Assembly (NCBI GenBank): GCA_030998225.1
Contig: JAPYXD010000715.1
Coordinates: 1,550,001 to 1,614,000 of the forward strand
Length of the DNA stretch: 64,000 bases
Direction: 5' to 3'
Origin: Diplolepis rosae
Lineage: Eukaryota; Arthropoda; Insecta; Hymenoptera; Diplolepididae
The position numbers were made by a program, and so were the translations under genes. How positions within the stretch are numbered: position 1 is the stretch's first letter; the number at the start of each line of letters is the position of its first letter. The notes beneath the pieces are model-generated. The model had not been told where the DNA came from, searched no databases, and was given only the letters and a program-made list of their open reading frames with translations. Below are positions 43,061-55,305 of this stretch, piece by piece.

Positions 43061-44900
43061 TGTGACGTGACGATCACGCCGCGATCCCAGCTCCCTCCTG
43101 ATCCTGTAAAGAAACAAACAATAATTAAATAAAAATGAACAGCATGCTGACCGGAAGGTACTCACCGACTATTGACTATATAATATTTATTTACCTTTAG
43201 ATACTATATATAAATGTACTGATAAATGTACTTAATATAGATTAGAATAGTAGAGATTCTAGATAGTCTATAGAATCGTTAATAGGATGGAAGTAGAAAA
43301 TATTAGGTAAGAGTATTAGAAGCAAGGAATAAAATGTACAGACCTTATAGTAGTTTCACTAGATGTCCGCAGCATCAAAAGGGTTGAGGACGGCGATTCG
43401 ACGTTTGCCCTGGCTCCGGACGGCAACGAGAATTCACTCGATGACAGCTGGTCTCAGGAGGTTAGGTAAACACTACCTACCTAACACTACATATTCAAGA
43501 ACACTCATTCACCACTGTTTCACTGCCGGCACGAAACCGAGTCACTGTCCGAAATTGCAACCACACGATCGCAAATAAACGAAATATCGATCGACAATAA
43601 CAAGTCAATCGAAGTGGGACTTCGCGGCAGACATACTGTCAACACTGACAGCTGCTAGGCTAGTTCCCAGAGTAGCCGCGTGGGTACGCTACCTCCTGGA
43701 CAAAGTACTCGTCTGCAGCGACATGGACGCCACCTGTCGGTGGAATGAACAAGTAGTGAGAGAAGAAGGAACGACGGAACAGCAGAACTCGTCCGGGCAG
43801 CAAGCTGTCAATGACAACTAAGCTTATTCGTAAATTTTAGTGCCTTTGTGGGAAGAAATCAGGAGACAAATTGGTACCGTGCAACTGAAGCTGGGAAAGC
43901 AGCCAAGGGAGATTAATAAAAGACTTGCAGCGGAGTGTCCGGAGCTCAGGTAGGCGCCCGATCACGTCCTTTCTCTCGACGAAATTAGAAGCACGCTGAA
44001 GGCGGCCATGTTATAAGTGAGCATTAGGGAAGTATAGCCAGTAAAATATAAAATTAAAGTATAAAGTAAATTTAGATTTCTGTACATAATTGAGATTTGA
44101 GTTAGAATAGGAATTTAAAGTGTGAATTCTAGATTTATCAAGTTAAAATTATAGAGTCAAGGTAGCCTAGAGTAGAGATTTGAGTTCGAATATAAATGTT
44201 GTTAAATTTTCTGTTGACCTTATGCTATTCAGCGGAAAGTGAAGACAAGGTCAGAAATAAGTTTTAGTAAATAAATAGAAGTTCTAAATTGTTAATGCCG
44301 TATCTTTAAGTAATATTTTGCAAAATTTGAGTAAATATAAAATTAGAGAGAGTTAGTTTTAAGCATTTAGAGATCTTGCCGTGTAATGAAGAGAAGTTGA
44401 GTTTGTCAACATCCATCACGTATTATTCTCATAACGTAATTATGTCAATTAAGGTTATATTTGGTTAGAATAGTGGTTACTAAATTTTTCCTATTTAAGT
44501 AAGTTTAGATATTGTGATGCGTAATTGCTGTAAGAAGCAATTGATGTTATTCAGATGAATATTTTATTAATAAATTAGGTTTATGTTATTTTATCAATAT
44601 CAATTCTATAAGTGTATTATTCATTTCAAAATTTCTATTGATTGTGTTTGACCTATCCAAGTGTTCGCCCCCACGTTCCCTTCTACCGACTTAACCGGGA
44701 ATAATAGAATATTATTAAGCAATTATGATTTATTAAGAATTGATTAGAGATCGAAATGGTTGGAAATAAATTTAGAGTTGGAAGATTAATTTCATTTGGT
44801 ACTACAGATCAGTACCTGGCGCCCTGCAAATAAGATCACGTTGGGCATTTGTGCGACACTTTCGCTGGCGTCTTCCCTCGTTAGTGAGACTGTCGTTACA
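43061..44900 (+). mobile_element. Solo LTR, second family, copy 1 (1.84 kb)
   Basis: Starts TGTGACGTGACGATCACGCC and ends GTGAGACTGTCGTTACA, flanked by ATTA on both sides (43057-43060, 44901-44904), a 4-bp target duplication as in Ty3/gypsy insertions. A second copy with nested inserts is at 57035-60368. No internal coding region, so this is a recombined solo LTR inside the 5' leader of the gypsy element. Two small open frames (for example 43363-43578) are not called. Confidence 0.8.
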
Positions 44901-45190
44901 ATTAAAATTAAATAAAATTAAATCAAAATAAAATGAAAATAAATTTGAATTAAATTATATTAGAATAAAATCAAATTGAGATAAAATGGAATCGAATTAA
45001 AATAAAATAATTTGAATTGAAATTGAATTGAATTGGAATTGAATTAAATTGAAATTGAATTAAAAGTAAATAAAATTTGATTTAAATCAAATTGAGATAA
45101 CATTGAATTGAATAGAATTAAATTAAAATTATTTAAATTGAAATTGAATTGAATTGGAATTGAATTAAATAAAAATAAAAATTATAATAT
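44901..45190. repeat. AATTGAATT-type low-complexity tract
   Basis: About 290 bp of AATTAAAATAAA / GAATTGAATTGG repeats, of the same kind as the short tract at 43010-43060 on the other side of the solo LTR. The LTR evidently inserted into this tract. Confidence 0.7.
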
Positions 45191-46210
45191 TATAGTATAA
45201 TAATTTATTAAAATTTTATGAAAGATAAAATAAATTTGATAATTTTTTTTTATATAAAATTAATATTAAGAGAGATTTTATGAAACGATTGAGCGAATAT
45301 TCCTTCTTTTATAGTAATAGCATATAAGACAAGTGATACAAATATTAAAAGTCTGACTAAATATGACAGGTGATACAAAACACCACCAGTGAATAAAGTG
45401 TTTTCTCGCGTACAAATTAAAAACAAAAATAAATTAAAATTTTCTTTTCAATTTAAATTTTAAATACAATAATAAGTTTTTGAACATTTTTATTTTTTTG
45501 CTTTAAGGTCCACAAAATATTAATATTGAGGACCAATACAAGTTACACTACTCTTAATTATTAAATTTAAAATTTGTAAATAAAATTTTTTTTAAAATTT
45601 TTTTTTTCTGATTTTCGACTATTGTTACTTCTGTAAATGACAAGATTACTCAAGATTCTGTGCTTGAGTCTGGCTTGAATAATTTTTCATTGCTGAAGTA
45701 CCGAATCGTTGAACACAGACACAAACAAAAAGGATATTAAAAATAAAATTTATTTTTAAATTGATTTTAACCCTGTGACTGAGATTTGTTTCAGGGGTAT
45801 AACCTGTCACTTTGTGTTAGGTTGTATCGTGTAGCGACAAGTGAATTGCGCGCACAGCTACTCTCAAACTAGGTTCTCAGAAACAGATTAGAGATTAATT
45901 TGATAAATTTTATAACTACAATTTCAATTACTGAAATTTAAAGAATTAGTTTGAGGATTTGGCCCCTCATTGCGTAACCAGTCGCTCGAGGAGGGTTATA
46001 TTGAACAGGGGCTAGCGGTAACACGCTCAGCCATCCTCAAATTAGAATTTTTTGAATCAGAATTGAAATTTATCCTACACAACTATAAAACAAACAAAAC
46101 AAAAAAGAAAAAGGGATACTCAAAATAAAATTTATTTTTATTAGTTACTATAACTAACAATTGTTTAGGTAAATAACTTCCAAAAAAAATATATAACCGT
46201 GATATATATA
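45191..46210. other. Internal gypsy leader, no gene seen
   Basis: AT-rich. Repeated AAAATAAAATTTATTTTTA at about 45743 and 46116. A hairpin pairs TTTGAGGAT (about 45950) with ATCCTCAAA (about 46032). No gag ORF is recognisable. Confidence 0.4.
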
Positions 46211-46508
46211 TGTAAGCCACTGTTTAAGGACCTTAAATGGAGCGAAGTTTAGATTAAAAATCAACACTTGTATGATGTAGTAATCAACTGGAATATTAAT
46301 AATATGTGCAAATTAGCAAAAGCCGAAAGTATTACAGTAAACGAATAAACTTAAAACTAACCTGAATCAATACAATTGTCGATAGTAAACCTTTATATAC
46401 ATCCGTACAATAACATCAATGCTAACAGCTCGGAGTCTTGTTACATACTGACTCTCACGCACAAGTCGACAAGCGACAGAGCCAAGCTTGATAACACACA
46501 AGCTTACA
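46211..46508 (-). mobile_element. 3' LTR of minus-strand gypsy element
   Basis: On the minus strand it starts TGTAAGCTTGTG right after a polypurine tract (AAAAAGGGGGGA, 46521-46509) and ends GGCTTACA. TGTAAGC..GCTTACA form the short terminal inverted repeat. A TATA box (GTATATAAAGG) lies near 46400-46390. Length 298 bp. The partner LTR is missing. Confidence 0.75.
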
Positions 46509-46641
46509 TCCCCCCTTTTTAAGACCGAGGGTACATTCCATCGGAATAAGGAACAAGCTTACTGGCATGAAAAATATTTGACTCATTTTTTCTAAATCTA
46601 CTATCTAACAAAAACATTACATCAGAAATTTTCTCTTTAAT

Positions 46642-49245
46642 TTAAAAAGGACCTACTCTGATTGGATCTATTTTATCTTTATTCAATTTATTAACGCTTT
46701 GTACATAAACTAAATCTCCTACCTTATAATCTATCCGTTTTAAATTCTTATCATAATATTCCTTATTTTGATTGTAAATTTCTTTTGATTTCCTAAAAGC
46801 TATTTCTCTATTGTTGACCAAATTTGTCAAATTATTGTCGTTTAATTCATCGGGTAAAAATGAATAGTTCAATCCTGTCAGCAAATAATTAGGGGTAAAT
46901 CCAGTCGAACTGTGAATTGTGTTGTTATAATCCTTTACACATTCCTCTGCTACCTGAGGCCATGATTTATTTCCTTTCTCATAAGTTTTACAGCATGTTC
47001 TGTTTACCAAAGTTTGATTTGTCATTTCATTTAATCCATTAGAAAACGCACAATCCACTTCTGTAAAAACCAATACTATCTTCTGTTTATTTAAATATTG
47101 CTTAAACTGTGCTGAATTTATACCAGGATATTGATCTGATAAAACTAATTTGATACTTCCATATTTTTCTACTTTCTTAATTAAATTTAAAAATTCTTTG
47201 CAACTTGAGTCTTTGAAGTTATTATGTAGGTGAATTTTGTAGAATGATCCACCGCCAAATGTAAATATTTTTTTGTACTTTTATTACCTTTAAAACCTCC
47301 TATTGTGTCTACAGACACTATTTCAAAGGGTTCCTTTGCTGGGCCAAGTTGAAACAAAGGTGCTTTAAAGCAACCTGTTTCGTGCGCCACGTCTGGTTTG
47401 ACGTAACGTTCTTCCAAGCCAGCTAAAGATTATGCCAGCTAGAAGTTGAGGTAAAGACAATGATGAAGCGGCACCTTGTTAAACTATGAAAACTTTATTA
47501 ATTTAAGTGTCCACGGCAAGGATCAAACCCGATCACAATGGTTGGCGAGAGCACGAGCTTGCTACTCGTCCAAGCGAGAGAATGTATCTAAAACTAATCC
47601 AAGAAGTACATGGTGAAAAAATGGACAAGCCAAGACAAGAATCAGCTGTTGCAGAAAGGGAGGGAATGGATAGGATCGAAGATGTACACAGTAGATGGAC
47701 GAGCTAAGACAATTCAGTTGTTACAGAAAAGGGGAGGGGAGCAAATAACAGAAGGAGCTCCGTATTCTAATTGTCCTGGGTCTTTCCCATAATCTATGAA
47801 GCAAGCTGGTAAATGCTGAAATTCGGAAACTAGTTAAAGGCTAGATATATGATCATGGGGCGATAGACATAAACTGAACCTCATCGTTGCTGAAAACTAT
47901 ACAATTAGAAATACTCAAAGGTAAATACACAAAATGTCTATAAGGATTGAAACACAATTATACAATGGACATACAAAATACGTAGAACTCGTCTTTCCAA
48001 GCTGTAAAGTTTACAATCGAGGTAATACAACTTGACATCCGCTCCTTAGAACAATAAGAAAATACATAAAGCTTAACAAATACAAAATCCGAGCGTAATT
48101 GCTAGGTTTTGAAGCGATCGTTGAGGCATGGAAGGTACTCAGCCTTTATTAGCAATTTAATAATTCACGAATATAATAACAATGAAAAAGACAGACTCAA
48201 TTAGAAAATTCGACTAAATTATCAGGTACAAGACAAGTTTCTTACGTTCGTGATTGCGACGTAAGACAACCTATTCTTGATTATTTTTAATGCAAGTTTC
48301 ACAAGATCTACATGTCAGTCTTATGTGCTTATACATATTATTAAAATAAAATTTTTGGCCAAAAGTTAAAATTAACTGTTTTGTGCCTATATGACCCTGA
48401 TCAACATGTACATCCCTAATAAGAGACTTTCCAAATTCTTCAGTAATCCATATTTTCTCTCTATTATTTAGAGTTTTATAAATCATATCATCTTTAATAA
48501 TGCATTTATCATCAACTTTTAACAATTTTTGATTTTCTTTGATATAATTCAGTTTCAATAAATTTGAAGTTTTAATCACAGAATCATTATCTGTATCCTC
48601 ATATGATTCCAAAACCGGATTTCTAGACAAACAATCAGCTTCAATATCATCTTTACCAGGATTATATACTATTTCAACATCAAATTGTGAAATATAATTC
48701 AAAATCTGCAATAGTTCCACATCATTACTTTTTTTTATATTAAAATTTTCCAATGGTCTGTGGTCCGTAAATACAATAAACTTCTTTCCTATCAAATGAA
48801 ATCACCAATATAAAATGGCCTCTTTAATGGCTAAACATTCTATAAAAATAGCTTTATTCTTTTTCTGAGCGTCTGTCAACTTCCTAGAAAAGAAAAACAC
48901 CGACTTCAAAGAATTATCTTCCTGTGGCTGCTTCAATATCGCTCCAACTCCTTCAACACTTGAATCAGTGAAAATAAATATTGGAGCCTCTGGATCAAAA
49001 ATTGACAAAGCAGGAACTGTACACAAATATTCTTTTGTCGAATTAAAACTATTCCTACACTCTTCAGACCAATCGAAAGACACATTATTCCTTAACAAAT
49101 CTCTCAAGGGATCCAGTAAAACAACATGATTTGGTATAAACTCCAAGTAAAAATTAATCTTACCTAAAAACTGTCTAACTTGTGTTTTTGTTTTAGGTAT
49201 AGGAAACTTCTTAATAGCCACTAAATTATCATTTATTGATTTAAT
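46642..49245 (-). pseudogene. Minus-strand Ty3/gypsy pol relic
   Basis: Reading leftward: KKFPIPKTKTQVRQFLG (end of reverse transcriptase, 49221), RNase H with FTDSSVEGVGAIL, FIECLAIKEAILYW, FTDHRPLENF and DIEADCLSRNP; then an integrase zinc-binding HVDQGHIGTKQL with CRSCETC (48300). After an insertion (47418-48270) comes the integrase core: VSVDTIGGF (first Asp), LSDQYPG-like (second) and a stretch where the third acidic residue reads near SNGLNE, followed by YKVGDLVYVQ. Frame breaks occur at 48800, 47187 and 47073. Protease, gag and most of the reverse transcriptase are missing at a sharp junction near 49245, where a plus-strand frame resumes. Confidence 0.8.
47418..48270. other. ~850-bp insertion within minus-strand pol, tRNA-like piece
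   Basis: Splits the integrase zinc-finger region from the core. On the minus strand near 47590-47515 a tRNA-like run (TAGCAAGCTCGTGCTCTCGC, then GATCGGGTTTGATCC) has a B-box-like GGTTTGATCC, suggesting a SINE head; the rest is unassigned. No boundaries or target duplication were resolved. Confidence 0.4.
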
Positions 49246-49254
49246 AACGATATC

Positions 49255-49675
49255 GAATTCTCAGAATTCTTTGAACAATTGTTAGAAAAAAGAGAAAAAT
49301 TTATTTCAAATAAATGTTCTCACAAATATGGAAAAAGAAAAATCGAATTAAATTGAATATTAAAGATATAAAAAAGGGAACAGTTTATGGAAATAATGAG
49401 AAAACTATTGAACAATTGGACGAAGAAGATATATTTAAGATAATTAATAAAAGATTGACTAATATAATAATAAATAAAATGAGAAATGTAGGAAATGTAA
49501 ATGCTTTAATCAAAGAACAAAATATTTCGGAAAAATTTGTTTCCCAATTTTTGAAATGTGTCATGGATTCATTTCCAATTTTATTAGAAAATAAAAATAA
49601 ATGGTATACTATGCAAACAAGAAGTCAGTTAAAATATTCGAAGAATATAAGTAATAATAATGAAGATTGTATGAA
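49255..49675 (+). pseudogene. Gypsy pol internal segment before the MITE
   Basis: Two adjacent plus-strand frames: EFFEQLLEKREKFISNK from 49264, and from 49314 a lysine/isoleucine-rich 121-residue frame ending WYTMQTRSQLKYSKNI and DCMK. The stop codon is formed by the first bases of the composite MITE. It probably joins, after removal of the MITE, to the coding frame at 50204. No domain is recognised here. Confidence 0.45.
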
Positions 49676-50203
49676 ATAGTATATTACGTGCCTAGGCGCA
49701 CAATGAGGGTTATTGCGTGCAAGCGACAATGCTTGCAGGAGTTCGAAGCCAAGACAAAGCCGAGGCGCGATCAGTCCTGCGAGCATTCGTAATTTCCCGA
49801 ATTGTGTGCATTGGCACGTATTCTATTTTATGTGACTTCGGTGCGTATACGAGTTTTTATGCGTACATTCGAATCTAATCTAGTATTGTAGTTGTTTGCG
49901 GCGCTAGTCATTACACTTGATATGTCACGACTAGTCCCGGCCATTTTGATTTTATCGATCTTGTGTGGTAGTAATGGATTTTAATATACGCATGCGCAGT
50001 TCAAATTTACAAGGCTTTGCCAGTAAGGTGCTAACGCTGTACGAAGAAGAATAAGAAGAAGAAGAAGATTGTGCTCCGTTGCATGGCTATAGGCGCATGC
50101 GCATTTCAATTTTTACATTTCATTCCTCTGTAGCGCAATACACTACATTGCGCTACTGTTAACTGTAGCCTAAAAACGAGTTTACGCACCGGTGGCACAT
50201 AAA
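49676..50203 (+). mobile_element. Composite MITE, copy C, inserted in pol
   Basis: Full-length homologue of 12008-12586 (AGTATATTACGTGCCTAGG start, GGTGGCACATAAAA end), with both palindromic halves. It interrupts the plus-strand gypsy coding sequence, with open coding text on both sides. It carries CGCATGCGCAG at about 49993 and GGCGCATGCGCA at about 50092. Confidence 0.8.
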
Positions 50204-52206
50204 ATAAATTATTAAGAAATGTTGAAGTAACAAATGAAGTAAAAAAGAAACGTGGAAGGCCACGAAAAATTATTCAAGAAGTAAAATTACAGGAACAAAT
50301 TAAAAGGAGAGGTAGACCCAGAAAACGTATAAATAAATCACCTGAGATTGATAAAAAACGTAAATTTACGGAATCAGAAGACGAATCCGATTCTGATCCA
50401 GATTATGATATTAAGAAAAAGCCAAAAGCAAATAAAAAGGAGAAACATTTTAAGGAAAATGTAGATGAAGAATTAAATGAAGGGAGTAATTTTGAAACAA
50501 TTTTTGATTTGTCAAGTGAAGACGAAAAAGAAGAAATCCAGGAAAATTTTCAAAATGTAGAACATAAAAACGAAAACGAGCAACCGGATATACTAAAGAT
50601 AGAAAATTCTGAAAACTCTGATGATTGCGATTTTACAGAAGAAAGGCCACCCCCAGAGCCACCCCTTGATCAACCTTCAACATCCGGATTCTCTAGGACG
50701 CAGAAAAATATAATTGAATGCCGTGACCAATTGACGATGAGAAAAGATAATTATGCGTATTTTGTAAACAATAAAGGAGAACTCCGTGATGTAGGCTCTA
50801 AACTTTTGGGAAAATGTGGAAAACTACCTAATTTTAAAAATTTACAAAAAGGAATGGTCCAAAAATTACGTAAGGGAAATCCATACCATTTTGTACTTCC
50901 AATTGAAGATGAATATAAGACAAGTCTAGGAGAAACGACTAAAGATATTAAATTAGCGATTTATACTCTTCATTCCATGGTAAGAGAATTAAATATTAAA
51001 TCAATTAGTATTGCGAAATCACCACACATTAACAATGTTTTGTGGGAAGAAATTTTGGCTACATTAAAAATAACATTTTCGGATTCCACAATTAAAATAA
51101 TAATTTGTAATGGAATCACACAATACCCTACAAAAGAGCAAAGAAGTCAATTAATCCAAGAAGCTCATTCATCTTCTATAGGAGATCATAAAGGAGTAAC
51201 GAAAACTTATAATAGAATCAGACAAAGATATTATTGGGAAAATATGAAATTGGACATACAAAAATATATACAGCTCTGTTTACAATGTCAACTTGAAAAA
51301 CTTGTTCGAGTAAAAACAAAAAACCCTATGATAATTACCAATACTTCAGGAAAAGCATTTGAGAAAATTTCAATGGATATTGTTGGAAAGTTACCAATAA
51401 CTTCAGCACAAAATCAGTATATACTTACAATTCAGGATAATTTTACTAAATACTCTTTAGCAATCCCACTCCCTAATCATCAAGCTGGAACAATAGCAGA
51501 TGCTTTTGTTCAGAAATTTATTTGCATATATGGCTCACCAAAAGCAGTTTTAAGAGATCAAGGAGCAGATTTTCTAAGCAATTTAATGAGAAAAATGGCA
51601 AAGCGATTTCGTATACGTCAGTTTAAAACTACTGCTTATCATCCTCAATGAAATGGATCATTGGAAAGATCCCAACACCTTCTTAAGGAATATCTTAAAC
51701 AATTTATCGAAAATAATGCAGAATGGGATGACTGGATTGAATTAGCCATGTTTTCATATAACACGAGTGTTCACGAAGGAACGAAATGCACACCTTATGA
51801 ATTAGTCTTTGGAAAATTAGCACGTTTACCATCTAGCGATCCTTTACCAGAACATGAAAAAATGGAAACTTATGATATGTATATGACAAAATGAATTACA
51901 AAACTACATGAAATGCGTGGAATAGCAAGACAAAATTTGATAGCAGCTAAAGAAAAATCAAAAGAATACTATGATAGAAAAATTAATCCACAAAATTTTA
52001 AAATTGGAGATAGTGTATTTTTACTGGAAGGTGCAGAACTAAGGAAATTTGAAAATCAATACTTAAGACCATACGAAGTACTTGAAATATTAGGCAAAGG
52101 AAACATACAAATTGCAATTAAAAATAAACCTAAAATCGTTAATATTAATAGACTCAGACTTTCATACATAACCCCACCAACAACCAATCAGAGTAAAAAG
52201 AATTAA
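50204..52206 (+). pseudogene. Gypsy pol: AT-hooks, macro-like domain, integrase
   Basis: An open frame runs from 50204 to 51649. It begins with two AT-hook motifs (KKKRGRPRK near 50242, KRRGRPRKR near 50305) and an acidic Ser/Glu-rich linker. Next comes a macro-domain-like module (about 50749-51114: YAYFVNNKGELRDVGSKLLG, IKLAIYTL, SISIAKSPH, IKIIICNG). The integrase follows, with HHCC residues His(51166), His(51187), Cys(51277), Cys(51286), catalytic SMDIVG and LRDQGADF, and NGSLERSQ holding the Glu. A GPY/F-like tail (YYDRK, IGDSVFL, LRPYEVLE, RLRLSY) ends at 52206. Two in-frame TGA codons (51649-51651 and 51892-51894) break it. Integrase would insert element cDNA; the macro-like module may bind ADP-ribose, which is inference. 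Confidence 0.8.
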
Positions 52207-52689
52207 AATTAAATAAAAATGATTGCAGATCGCAATGGAACCAAAACATTGCCAACGCATTGATTTATTATGTGATCTAATCGTTCGCCAAGTTGATATG
52301 AAAGCATTATGGCCATATTTATTTATGAAAGGAATTTTTAATTTTAACGACTATAATGTACCAAATTGCTCTCAAGATACAACAAATCCAGGAATGATGA
52401 CATAATTTTTTCATAAGTTTCTAACTTACAGGGATTTTAACGTTGATATAAGAATAATTTTCACATCATATTGTTGAGTAAGAAATCAAAAAGTAATAGC
52501 TACAGGAAATATAGCAATAATAACTGAGAATATGAAGCAGCACTTAAACAAATAAAATTAATACAAGAACTTTACGAACTTTTCGAACTTTCCGAAGACA
52601 AATGTGAAGATTAAATAGCAAAAAAAAAAAAACTAAACTCTAAAATAAAGGTAGTCAAACAGATATTCGTTGAAAATTAGTACCTATAT

Positions 52690-52800
52690 GTAGAAAATGC
52701 GGAAATTTGAACTATGTCTCAAACAATTGTTCAAAGGAAACAACGAAAACTAAAAAGCCAACAATTTTCAGAAAATTTTCAAAACTGTTTGCATAATCAA
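52690..52800 (+). pseudogene. Degenerate CCHC zinc-knuckle fragment
   Basis: The frame VPICRKCGNLNYVSNNCSKE has C-x2-C-x4-Y-x4-C, a retroviral-type zinc knuckle with the His replaced by Tyr. It lies downstream of integrase, where a gag-type knuckle is not expected. Confidence 0.4.
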
Positions 52801-53748
52801 AATATCACCTATGGATTTATTTTAACAAATTAATTTTATTTCAGGTTACATACTAATATAATCTATTTTTCTTGTTTTAGGACATAGCCATCCGAAAAGC
52901 ATAATATATGAAAGATACTTTATTCTTTTCGTAATTAATGTTCGTAAATAAATGTCTAAAATTTTGTTCAATAAGTCAGTTTTCACAATTATTATATAAA
53001 AACTATTTTGATCCTTTTACCAGTCTGTATCTTCAAGCCTTGCACAATTAAAATCTTTAGAGAAGGTAGTCATTTAATGTTTTACATGGATATTTACAAA
53101 ATACTCAGTTTCTGAAGTACACTTATTGCAATATTCACTAAAAAAAAAAAAAAAAAGTAAAACGCTATTGATGAAGAAATACTAATAACAAACACAAACA
53201 AAATGAAAATGACTAATTCTTCTTCTCCCTTTTTTATAATATAATTATTCTTCACGTTTTTGATAAATTTATGAATGCTTTCCATATACATAATTTGCTT
53301 GCATTATGAAATTCTCTCGTGTACTATGATAATTATCGATACCGAAAATTTTCCTGAAATTTTCTGAAGATAATATACTCCCTTCTGCTATGGAAGCGAA
53401 CGTGTTCTATATATAGAAAAATACTTTTTAAATCTACATTGAATTTAAAGTTTTTGGTTAAAGTAAATCTTATCCATGATATTCTAAAGCAGAAGGTTCT
53501 CTAAAATAAAATACAAAGTATCTGTTTCGTAATCTGAATATAAAGAACAAGAAATGTTATTAACCGCTTTAGACGAAGTTAAAATGATATTCAAAGTAAG
53601 CTTGACATACGATTTTAAAGGTTTAAATATTAAGATTATTCAACGTGTAAAATTTTTAGTAATATACCAATATTTATGGCTATATGTACTATTGAAAGAT
53701 AAAAAAAAAGAGTTTAAGCACAGTTCAGCATAAAAGTTACTAGAAATT

Positions 53749-53934
53749 TTGTATAGAGACTATTTATTCAGCGAACAAACAGAGCCCGTCAATGAATTGA
53801 AAAAACCTATAGAAAGCGATTTCGAAAATGTTATATTATATAAGTGGACCAGCACATGTGAAAGATGCTATCAAAGAGGTCATAAACCAGTAAATTGTAC
53901 TGCTCCGAAGCGAAATAAAAAATTTATAGAATAA
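53749..53934 (+). pseudogene. CCHC zinc-knuckle ORF fragment
   Basis: A 61-residue frame containing CERCYQRGHKPVNC, an exact C-x2-C-x4-H-x4-C zinc knuckle, with a basic tail (APKRNKK). Such knuckles bind RNA in gag proteins. It has no ATG near the start and the upstream sequence is AT-rich without an open frame, so it is a fragment. Whether it belongs to this element's third ORF or a nested element is unknown. Confidence 0.5.
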
Positions 53935-55227
53935 ATTTCAACTTATACATTATAAATAAATTTGAAAAAAATTTTGTAACCAAATATATGATATCACGCA
54001 ATGTGACACGTTGCTAAGAAAAATATAAAAAATTGGATGAATAAAAATAAAAAATGAGTTTAAACATGTCGATTTTATCCCCATGTTTAAACAAAAGGAG
54101 GGAGGTGTCACGTCCCGTAACTATCATGATTGAAATTCGAAAATGGAGAGTTTTTGTATAGTCATATGTTCTGATCAACAATTAATATGCATAAGGGTAT
54201 ATTGGAAGCAATTAATTTAAACATTACCTAAATAAATATTGACTAACAGCTTAATATTATATCAATGTAAGAACGTATTATAAAAGTATTTAATGTTGCA
54301 TATGAGCATTAATATCACACAAAAATAATAATAATGAATGATGTGCTAATTAGTGTCAAAAATGTATGTAAACAAAATTTACAGAAAAACTCAACGGGAT
54401 AAGTAAATACCTTTTAAAATAGGTAAAATTTTAATAAAAATATGCGAATTGTTTAATGAAGAGATGATATAATATATGTGTATGTTTACAGATTCACTTA
54501 TGAAAAACGATAACGAAACAAATTATGAAAAGAATAAAAACTTTATGTATGTAATAAATATTCCCCTTTATTTTCAAAATAAAATGGAAGTTAAAGGTAT
54601 TATATTCACATATATATTCAGTCATTAGTATATACGTATTTACTGTTTTATAAACAAGGATAAATCTTAAATATGACAAATAGTGTATGTGTAACTATAT
54701 AAACTCTTTCAAGAATGAAGTAAAATACTTATGTCACTTAATATTATATTCAGAATTTCTTTTTTAATCGTAATTTTTGAATTACCTTCATTTATATCAA
54801 TATGTATGTAATCAGTGCTTCACGAACAAACTAAACGTTTAATTGAAACATATCTAGAGTTTACAAAATAATGTGTGTGATTATATAAAAAGGAAAACGA
54901 AATAAAGCACAAAAAAATCATAAATGAAAATACTTATGTGTGTAATGGATGTTCTAAAAAAAAATATATATATATATTCAAGAAAAAAGGGGTAATCACA
55001 GTTGTTAAATTATATTCAACTATAATATGTATGTGTTCATTGCTTTATGTATTTCTGTTGTATTAATCAAAACGAAGTGTAAAAGGAAAATATATAAATA
55101 ACAAAATAATAATCATATATGTTTCAAATGTTAAGAAGATTCTAATGGACGTTTTGAATTATATTCATTTTAAACTATTTGTCGTTTTATATATAGGGAT
55201 TTAATATAACGCATCAATAAGTCTTCT

Positions 55228-55305
55228 AACAATTATGTAACAATTATGTAACAATTATGAAACAATTATGTAGCATTTATGTAATATTTATGTAACAATT
55301 ATGTA
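55228..55305. repeat. 11-bp tandem repeat (AACAATTATGT)
   Basis: About seven units of AACAATTATGT with point variants (for example AGCATTTATGT, AATATTTATGT). Confidence 0.75.

Noticed and set aside
43363..43578. 71-codon frame in the second-family solo LTR
   Set aside because: The second copy (57311-57553) is open in a shifted, different reading, so there is no conserved protein.
47507..47792. Open frames in the insert within pol
   Set aside because: Overlapping frames with no recognisable features; one overlaps the tRNA-like piece.
51649..51894. Selenocysteine or programmed readthrough at the TGA codons
   Set aside because: No SECIS-like structure sought or seen, and decay is the simpler explanation in an element full of insertions; kept only as a low-interest check.
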